From NCBI GenBank assembly GCA_009885595.1, contig VFKJ01000714.1, forward strand, positions 1-7,954: 7,954 nt of DNA. Reading direction: 5' to 3'. Positions 1-4,334 of this stretch are shown one piece after another (the stretch's first letter is position 1; the number at the start of each line of letters is the position of its first letter). This stretch comes from Myxococcales bacterium (lineage in GTDB: Bacteria; Myxococcota; Myxococcia; Myxococcales; Myxococcaceae). A model generated the notes under the pieces. It made no database searches. It was not told the DNA's origin and saw nothing but the letters and a program-made list of their open reading frames with translations. The position numbers and the translations under genes are program-made.

Positions 1-415
1 CCAGCAGCGCCTCGAGCCGAATCGCCCGCCCCCACAGCCGCGCCAGGGGAATCGCCTCGGCGCCGATGAACCAGAAGTGCTCGAGCTTGCCGCCCGGGTT
101 CACCTTGAGCTTCCCCACCTTCGGCTCCAGCGCGCAGAACAGCTCGATGCCGCTGACCGGGGTGACGAAGCTGCCCAGCGGCTGCTGGCCCACGAGGTCC
201 AGGCACGCCTCGTCGGTGAACACGTACAGCTCACCCTGCGGCGGCCCGCCTTTTTCGCTGAACATCACGATGCGGTCGAACTGGTTGCGACCCAGCGTGG
301 GCGCGAAACCGATCGGCACGAAGAAGTCCGGGTGAGACGCGAGCGCGCGCATCACCTCGTGCGTGCTCGCCTGCTTGCTCGCGAAGCGCTCGAGAGTGGT
401 CAGGGCCGTCGACAT
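1..415 (-). CDS. Partial gene, N-terminal part; possible SseB-like domain protein
   Basis: An open frame on the minus strand runs from an ATG at 413-415 off the left edge, giving 138 codons without a stop. Almost every codon ends in G or C, as in the real genes nearby. The product begins MSTALTTLERF and contains the stretches ELYVFTDEACLDLV (about residues 62-75) and KLKVNPGGKLEHFWFIG (about 102-118). The order of a 'vFT(s/d)' strand followed by an 'hxNPgg' strand resembles the N-terminal domain of SseB (enhanced serine sensitivity) proteins. That match is from memory of the family pattern and is weak; the function is unknown. No signal peptide or membrane segment is visible, so it is probably cytoplasmic. 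The start is uncertain: the frame stays open upstream with further ATGs inside the divergent gene, and an internal ATG lies at residue 22. No good ribosome binding site distinguishes them. The C-terminus is outside the window. Confidence 0.6.
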   Translation of the reverse strand, partial: MSTALTTLERFASKQASTHEVMRALASHPDFFVPIGFAPTLGRNQFDRIVMFSEKGGPPQGELYVFTDEACLDLVGQQPLGSFVTPVSGIELFCALEPKVGKLKVNPGGKLEHFWFIGAEAIPLARLWGRAIRLEALL

Positions 416-1343
416 GCGCCGACGTTCGCACTGCACCCTCATCTGCGCCAACATGTGCTGCATGTTGCTGAGTCTGTTGCTGGCCGCGTGGCCGGCGCCC
501 CAAATCACCTCCATCGAAGGGTGCCGCCTCGCCGCTTGCACCGAGCAGGCAGGCCAGAAGATCTGCAAGTGCAGTCCTGCTGAGGAAGAGGGGCGGCCTG
601 GGCTGGTGCTCGAGGGGCCGGGCAAGCGCCACCTCGAGTGGGACGTGCGCTCCTTCCAGGGCGACGTGAGCGACTTCGTGGTGCACTCGCAGGACCTCGA
701 CGGTGACGGCAAGCCAGAGCTGATCGTCGCCAGCCGCGCGTCGGAATCGACCGCCCCGATGGTGCGCGATTGGGAGCTGGCGATCGTCGATGGCCAAACC
801 GACGCCGTGATGCACCTGCTGGTGCAGGACTGGGGACCCGACGCCATCTCCGCGCGAGGAGCGCTCCTGCTCACCGAGTGGGCCTTGAGCCTGGGCCAGA
901 TCGTCTTCACCGGCCGCGAGTACGTCTACGAGAACGCGCGGCTCGAGCCGTCCGCCGCTCCCGTGCGCCGGCGCGCGCTCAACGGCGTGTTCGAGAAGGA
1001 ACGCCTGGCGGCGATCAACACCTCCACCGATCGCACGCTGCGTCCCCGCGCCTTCCTCGCTCACCCCACCACGAAGGAAGGCGCTGACGTGCTGCCGAAG
1101 TCTTTCACCGCGGTGGTGGTGAAGGGCGTCGCGCGCGAGGAGCCGTGGCTGCAGCTGCACCTGCAGGGGCCTGGCGGAAAGATGGAGATGCTCTCAGGCG
1201 ACGTCGAGGGCACGGCGACCTTGCGGCTGGGCGACGCTCGCAAGAAGCGGCTCTTTCCCCTGGGCTACGCGCCGGCCGACGCCGAAGGCTGGCTTCTGGG
1301 CCGCAAGGTGTGGCGTGCCGGAGGCCAGGTGTGGCTGGAATAA
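414..1343 (+). CDS. Exported protein of unknown function with one FG-GAP/EF-hand-like DxDGDG motif
   Basis: I do not recognise this protein. From the ATG at 414 it has 309 residues. The N-terminus starts MRRR and continues into a hydrophobic stretch (CMLLSLLLAAW, about residues 16-26), which looks like a Sec signal peptide. I chose this start over the GTG at 363 and the ATG at 453 because it supplies the positively charged n-region and has CAGGG about 9 bases upstream; ATG 453 gives no basic residues and has no Shine-Dalgarno sequence. After the signal come a cysteine-rich patch (GC..AC...ICKC) and, at about residues 94-103, DLDGDGKPEL. This is the calcium-loop form seen in FG-GAP/VCBS repeats and dockerin-like loops, usually of extracytoplasmic proteins. 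Only one such loop is visible, so a full beta-propeller is not supported. The rest is mixed alpha/beta with no recognised motif. It is probably periplasmic or surface located. It is divergent from the gene on its left and ends directly against the PilZ gene. Confidence 0.7.
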   Translation: MRRRSHCTLICANMCCMLLSLLLAAWPAPQITSIEGCRLAACTEQAGQKICKCSPAEEEGRPGLVLEGPGKRHLEWDVRSFQGDVSDFVVHSQDLDGDGKPELIVASRASESTAPMVRDWELAIVDGQTDAVMHLLVQDWGPDAISARGALLLTEWALSLGQIVFTGREYVYENARLEPSAAPVRRRALNGVFEKERLAAINTSTDRTLRPRAFLAHPTTKEGADVLPKSFTAVVVKGVAREEPWLQLHLQGPGGKMEMLSGDVEGTATLRLGDARKKRLFPLGYAPADAEGWLLGRKVWRAGGQVWLE

Positions 1344-2024
1344 TCAGCTCTCGCCGAACGACACCCGCGCGATCCACGGTGGCGTCGGCAGGGCCTTGAG
1401 CGCCAGCAGATCGTCGAGCAGTTGACCGACCTGCGGTGAGAGCTTCCCGAACGCCACCCCCACGCGCGGAGGCAAGGTGTCGCTCGACCGGGTGGTGACC
1501 GCCCACACCACCTCGCCCGGCACGCTCAACATCCCCGTGGTGAGCTTCATCTGAATCAAGAACTTCACCCCCACCTTGATGTGGCGGGGCAGGGTGTCGG
1601 CCTCGACGTCGATGCCCACGCCCCCCGCGCTGATGTCGCGCAGCCGGTAGGTCGGCGCCTCGGGCCGGTTCTCCGTAGCGCGCACGTGCAGGGGAATGCG
1701 GGGCGACTTGCGCTTCTTGTCGTACTGCGAGGTCTCGAAGATCCGCTTGATCACCCCATCGAGCCCGGCCCGGCTGCGCGGCGCCTCGTAGCGAATGTGG
1801 AGGACGAAACGCCCCGGCGCGGTCTCGGTGACCGTCATCACCGTGCCCAAGACCTCGACCGGCTCGGGCACGCCCGGTGATCGGAGCTCGAAGACGAACT
1901 TCGTCCCCACGGGGAGCGCCTTTCGGGTCTCGAGCCGCACGCCGCCGCGGCCGACGCTCTTGGTCAGCTCGCTGAGCAACGATTCCGGCGTCTTGTAGGC
2001 GACCTTGAGGCGAACAGGTGTCAT
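1344..2024 (-). CDS. Tandem PilZ-domain protein (predicted c-di-GMP receptor)
   Basis: This protein has 226 residues and two PilZ-like units. The N-terminal unit (about 1-80) has the strand-turn pattern VRLKVAY...SVGRGGVRLE...GTKFVFELR. It lacks the RxxxR arginines and has TKSVGRGG where (D/N)xSxxGG is expected, so it is degenerate and resembles the divergent PilZ-like domain expanded in myxobacteria. The C-terminal unit (about 103-200) has both halves of the c-di-GMP site: RKSPR (R105, R109) and DISAGG (D130, S132, G135), followed by VPGEVVWAV and VGVAF. PilZ proteins bind cyclic di-GMP and pass the signal to motility, polysaccharide or transcription partners. The partner here cannot be read from the sequence. 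There is no membrane segment, so it is probably cytoplasmic. The ATG at 2022-2024 has no strong Shine-Dalgarno. The TGA stop abuts the TAA of the convergent gene, and the gene is divergent from mraZ, sharing a 194-base upstream region with it. Confidence 0.85.
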   Translation of the reverse strand: MTPVRLKVAYKTPESLLSELTKSVGRGGVRLETRKALPVGTKFVFELRSPGVPEPVEVLGTVMTVTETAPGRFVLHIRYEAPRSRAGLDGVIKRIFETSQYDKKRKSPRIPLHVRATENRPEAPTYRLRDISAGGVGIDVEADTLPRHIKVGVKFLIQMKLTTGMLSVPGEVVWAVTTRSSDTLPPRVGVAFGKLSPQVGQLLDDLLALKALPTPPWIARVSFGES

Positions 2025-2053
2025 CGGGACTCAGGGTCGGCGTGTACCACACC

Positions 2054-2074
2054 CGATCACAAACCCCCTGATCG
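2054..2074. promoter_or_regulatory. Inverted repeat, possible operator between PilZ gene and mraZ
   Basis: CGATCA at 2054-2059 is mirrored by TGATCG at 2069-2074, separated by 9 bases. The dyad lies about 8 bases upstream of the -35 hexamer of the mraZ promoter and 30-50 bases upstream of the PilZ start codon. It could therefore be bound by a dimeric regulator acting on either gene. Arms of 6 bp can arise by chance in GC-rich DNA, so this is only a candidate. Confidence 0.25.
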
Positions 2075-2081
2075 CGCTTTC

Positions 2082-2110
2082 TTGACCCAGCGGAAAACCC
2101 CCTCTATTTT
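2082..2110 (+). promoter_or_regulatory. Sigma-70-type promoter of the mraZ/dcw operon
   Basis: TTGACC at 2082-2087 and TATTTT at 2105-2110 are separated by exactly 17 bases. This is close to the sigma-70 consensus (TTGACA, TATAAT) and stands out because the surroundings are otherwise very GC-rich. Transcription would start at about 2116-2118, leaving a leader of about 100 bases before mraZ. No other comparably good promoter was seen upstream of the later cluster genes, so it probably drives the whole operon. Confidence 0.65.
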
Positions 2111-2118
2111 CGCGGCCC

Positions 2119-2164
2119 AAGTGGCAGAAAGTGGTAACGAGCGGATCAATTTCCCTCGGAGTGG
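2119..2164 (+). promoter_or_regulatory. Phased direct repeats, predicted MraZ-binding boxes
   Basis: AAGTGG occurs at 2119-2124 and again at 2129-2134. A variant, GAGCGG, lies at 2139-2144, giving three copies on an exact 10-base period. The next slot (2149-2154) is empty, and GAGTGG follows in phase at 2159-2164. Known MraZ boxes are short direct repeats (TGGGN in E. coli, AAAGTG-type in mycoplasmas) with the same one-helical-turn period, placed between the mraZ promoter and its start codon. The first box here begins right after the expected transcription start. This fits a site where the ring-shaped MraZ binds and autoregulates the dcw operon. The fourth copy may be chance. Confidence 0.65.
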
Positions 2165-2204
2165 TGGATCAGGGCAGAGTGGCTGGACCGCGCAGTTCTT
2201 CAAC

Positions 2205-2208
2205 GGAG
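2205..2208 (+). promoter_or_regulatory. Ribosome binding site of mraZ
   Basis: GGAG lies 10 bases upstream of the GTG start at 2219 and supports this start codon. Initiation is further supported by the conserved MraZ N-terminus MFRG beginning exactly there. Confidence 0.55.
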
Positions 2209-2218
2209 CGACGCAAAC

Positions 2219-2671
2219 GTGTTCCGTGGCGTCTTCGAACATCAGATCGACGCGAAGGGCCGAACGAGCTTCCCGGTGAAGCTCCGGGACACCCTCGTGG
2301 GCAGCTACGACGACCGCCTGATCGTCACCACGGCGCTCGATCAGTGCCTGCACTGCTACCCGGTGCGCGAGTGGGAACAGTTCGAGACCGCGCTCGCCCG
2401 CCGAAACCCCATGGAGCCGGGCGTCAAGGCGCTGCTGCGCCTCTACGTCGCCAGCGCCCAGGAGCTGCAGCTCGACAAGCTGGGGCGGGTGCTCATTCCG
2501 CCGTCGCTGCGCGCGTACGCGGGCCTCGAGAAGGACCTGGTGTGGGCCGGCATGGTGAAGGTGATCGAGCTCTGGTCGAAGGACGGTTGGACGAAGGCGC
2601 AGGAAGAGGCGCGCCACGAGGCCGACTCCGCAGACGTGATGCGCGTGCTCACCGAGCTTCGGCAGGCCTGA
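2219..2671 (+). CDS. mraZ: Transcriptional regulator MraZ
   Basis: This is a 150-residue protein of typical MraZ length with a GTG start. It begins MFRGVFEHQIDAKGR, the family signature. It carries the two DxxxR motifs of the paired SpoVT-AbrB (swapped-hairpin) domains, DAKGR at residues 11-15 and DKLGR at 86-90, followed by LIPPSLR. MraZ forms ring oligomers that bind short phased direct repeats upstream of its own gene and repress or modulate the dcw cluster. Matching repeats are present at 2119-2164. The protein acts on the nucleoid in the cytoplasm. It is the first gene of the operon, and a 31-base AT-rich gap separates it from the STAS gene. One oddity is a CxxC pair (C43, C46, in DQCLHCYP), where many homologues have fewer cysteines as far as I recall. 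Identification is secure; the mode of regulation in this organism is inferred. Confidence 0.95.
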   Translation: MFRGVFEHQIDAKGRTSFPVKLRDTLVGSYDDRLIVTTALDQCLHCYPVREWEQFETALARRNPMEPGVKALLRLYVASAQELQLDKLGRVLIPPSLRAYAGLEKDLVWAGMVKVIELWSKDGWTKAQEEARHEADSADVMRVLTELRQA

Positions 2672-2690
2672 ACTTTTTGAAATTTCTACG

Positions 2691-2696
2691 AGGGGA
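2691..2696 (+). promoter_or_regulatory. Ribosome binding site of the STAS gene
   Basis: AGGGGA lies 6 bases upstream of the GTG at 2703, inside a 31-base AT-rich spacer (2672-2702) that also contains the palindrome GAAATTTC at 2679-2686. The strong site and AT-rich context fix the GTG start and suggest efficient independent initiation rather than coupling to mraZ. Confidence 0.6.
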
Positions 2697-2702
2697 AAAT
2701 CA

Positions 2703-3092
2703 GTGAGCGAGCTGGCGAATCAGGCAGTCACGAAGCAGCTGAACCACGCTACAGAAACGTCGCGCATCATGACCATGGTGCTCGAGGGCGAGCTCGATCG
2801 CCGCGACGTGCAGGACATCACCGACATGTTGGCGAGGAAGAACCTGGAGGGCACGGTGGAGATCGTCATCGACTTCTCCGACGTCACCCACTTCGACTAC
2901 CGCGGGGTGAAGTCGCTGGTGGCGCGCGCCGAGGCGATGCGCGCGCAGGGCGGCGACCTCAAGCTCTCCGGCCTCTCGCCCTACCTGCACGCCATCTTCC
3001 GCAGCGCCGGCGCGCACGACAGCTTCGACTACTTCTCGCAATCGGGCGACGCGGTCAGGTCCTTCGATCGCGGCGTGCTGCTCTACGGGTGA
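2703..3092 (+). CDS. STAS-domain protein with non-canonical phosphosite, in the dcw operon
   Basis: This is a 129-residue single-domain protein. The pattern IMTMVLEGELDRRDVQDI (about 22-39), EIVIDFSDVTHFDYRGVKSLV (about 53-73) and a GGDLKLSGLSPYLHAIFRSAG segment (about 83-103) matches the STAS fold of anti-sigma factor antagonists such as SpoIIAA. In classical members the loop after the third strand reads DSSG and its serine is phosphorylated by an anti-sigma kinase. Here the loop is D65-Y66-R67-G68, so switching by serine phosphorylation is unlikely. There is no membrane segment, and no kinase or phosphatase partner lies in the window. The gene sits between mraZ and rsmH, with its stop overlapping the rsmH GTG by 4 bases, so it is co-expressed with division genes. 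A role as a scaffold or protein-interaction module for division or envelope growth is conceivable but inferred. The fold assignment is fairly sure; the function is unknown. Confidence 0.8.
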   Translation: MSELANQAVTKQLNHATETSRIMTMVLEGELDRRDVQDITDMLARKNLEGTVEIVIDFSDVTHFDYRGVKSLVARAEAMRAQGGDLKLSGLSPYLHAIFRSAGAHDSFDYFSQSGDAVRSFDRGVLLYG

Positions 3093-3997
3093 GCGCATTC
3101 GTTCACCAGACGGTGCTCCTCGAGGAGGCCGTGGCGTTGCTGGAGCCCTCGGAGGGCCGCGTGATCATCGACGGAACACTGGGCGGTGGAGGACACACCG
3201 AAGCGCTGCTCGCGCGCGGCGCCCGTGTGTTCGGCATCGACCGTGATCCGCGCGCGCTGGAGGCTGCCTCGCTACGCCTGGCCCGTTTCGGTGATCGGTT
3301 CACCCCGGTGCAGGGTGAGTTTGCAGACGCGGTCTCGCTGGTCCCCGGCCCGGTGCACGGGATCCTGCTCGATCTCGGCGTCAGCTCGCCGCAGCTCGAC
3401 GTCGCCGAGCGGGGCTTCAGCTTCATGAACGACGGCCCGCTCGACATGCGCATGGCCGCCACCGGTGAGACCGCCGCCGAGCTGATCGCCCGGCTGCCCG
3501 AGAACGAGCTGGCCGACGTGCTCTACCGTTACGCCGACGAGCGGCACTCCCGCGGCATCGCGCGCGAGCTGAAGGCGCGGCTGCCGAAGACCACCAAAGA
3601 AGCGGTGGACGCGGTGAAGGCGGGCGTGCCCCGCAAGGCCTGGCCCAAGGAAATCAACGTCGCCACCCGCACCTTCCAGGCGCTGCGCATCGCGGTGAAC
3701 GCAGAGCTGGACCAGCTCGAGCGCGCCCTCGCCTCGCTGCCCACCCTGCTCGTGACCGGCGGCCGCGCGGCGATCATCAGCTTTCACTCGCTCGAAGATC
3801 GCGCGGTGAAGCACGCCTTCCGCGCGCTGTGCGGCGAGGCGCCCGACGACACCCCCAGGGGCTTGCCGGTGGTGAAGGTCCAGCGCGCCGACTTCAAGGC
3901 CTTGAATCGCAAACCCATCGTCGCCTCGGAAGCAGAGGCCGAACGGAACCCCCGGGCCCGCAGCGCCAAGCTGCGCGGCGTGGAGAAGGTGTCATGA
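3089..3997 (+). CDS. rsmH: 16S rRNA (cytosine(1402)-N(4))-methyltransferase RsmH (MraW)
   Basis: RsmH uses S-adenosylmethionine to methylate N4 of C1402 in 16S rRNA at the ribosomal P site. The protein has 302 residues, close to the usual 300-315. Family motifs appear in order: HQTVLLEEAV (6-15), the SAM-binding DGTLGGGGHT (28-37), GIDRDP (49-54), LLDLGVSSPQLD (about 93-104), RGFSF then DGPLDMRM, INVATRTFQALRIAVNAEL in the C-terminal third, and SFHSLEDR near residue 230. The protein is cytoplasmic. The GTG start overlaps the STAS stop (GTGA) and has no clear Shine-Dalgarno, which points to translational coupling by re-initiation. The stop overlaps the ftsL start (ATGA). It sits in its usual place in the dcw cluster after mraZ, displaced only by the inserted STAS gene. 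Confidence 0.97.
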   Translation: MSAFVHQTVLLEEAVALLEPSEGRVIIDGTLGGGGHTEALLARGARVFGIDRDPRALEAASLRLARFGDRFTPVQGEFADAVSLVPGPVHGILLDLGVSSPQLDVAERGFSFMNDGPLDMRMAATGETAAELIARLPENELADVLYRYADERHSRGIARELKARLPKTTKEAVDAVKAGVPRKAWPKEINVATRTFQALRIAVNAELDQLERALASLPTLLVTGGRAAIISFHSLEDRAVKHAFRALCGEAPDDTPRGLPVVKVQRADFKALNRKPIVASEAEAERNPRARSAKLRGVEKVS

Positions 3998-4332
3998 GCG
4001 TCGTCCTGGAAGCGCGCAACAAGGGTGGGCTGTCCCTCTCCGTCATCCTGCTGGAGATCTTCCCCGCGGCGCTGGCGGTGTTCCTGCTCGCGACCGTCGG
4101 CATCGTGCACGTCACCTCGCGCGTGATGGTGGTGAAGCTCGGCTACGAGCTCTCCCGGCTCGATCAGAAGGGCAACGAGCTGCAGCGGGAGAACGACGCC
4201 CTCACCGTCGAGCTCGCCACGCTCACCTCGCCCGCCAAGCTCGCGCCGCAGGCCAGGCAGCAGCTGCAGATGCAGGTGCCCACGCTGGTCATCCCCCTGA
4301 AGCCTGTCTCGAGCGCAGCCGAGAGAAACTGA
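3994..4332 (+). CDS. ftsL: Cell division protein FtsL
   Basis: This is a 112-residue small bitopic membrane protein. There is a short cytoplasmic N-terminus, one membrane segment at about residues 16-40 (SVILLEIFPAALAVFLLATV and onwards), then a periplasmic helix rich in heptad-like leucines (about 46-80, LGYELSRLDQKGNELQREND), as in the FtsL/FtsB coiled coil. FtsL joins FtsB and FtsQ and activates the FtsW-FtsI septal peptidoglycan synthase. FtsL sequences diverge strongly, so the call rests on topology, length and position between rsmH and ftsI. The ATG at 3994 overlaps the rsmH stop by 4 bases and is preceded by GGAG at 3982-3985, 8 bases away. This favours it over in-frame upstream starts inside rsmH. 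Confidence 0.88.
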   Translation: MSVVLEARNKGGLSLSVILLEIFPAALAVFLLATVGIVHVTSRVMVVKLGYELSRLDQKGNELQRENDALTVELATLTSPAKLAPQARQQLQMQVPTLVIPLKPVSSAAERN

Positions 4333-4334
4333 CC

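Noticed and set aside
231..1160. 309-codon open frame on the minus strand opposite the exported protein
   Set aside because: Its composition is low-complexity Arg/His/Ala/Gly, it has no motif, and it conflicts with the two genes that have proper codon bias on either strand.
1105..2052. 315-codon minus-strand frame overlapping the PilZ gene
   Set aside because: It is a different frame of the same strand as the PilZ gene with an Arg/Ala-rich shadow composition; the PilZ frame carries the recognised domain motifs.
2082..2279. Small open frame starting with TTG in the mraZ leader, as a possible leader peptide
   Set aside because: Its start coincides with the -35 hexamer, upstream of the expected transcript start, so it would not be transcribed from this promoter; it also has no ribosome binding site.
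2131..2706. 191-codon plus-strand frame over the leader and mraZ
   Set aside because: It overlaps mraZ in another frame and has an Arg/Gly/Ala shadow composition; mraZ has family motifs and a ribosome binding site.
3829..3993. Upstream in-frame starts of ftsL inside rsmH
   Set aside because: They would add 55 residues of shadow composition; the ATG at 3994 has a ribosome binding site, an ATGA overlap and gives the normal FtsL length.
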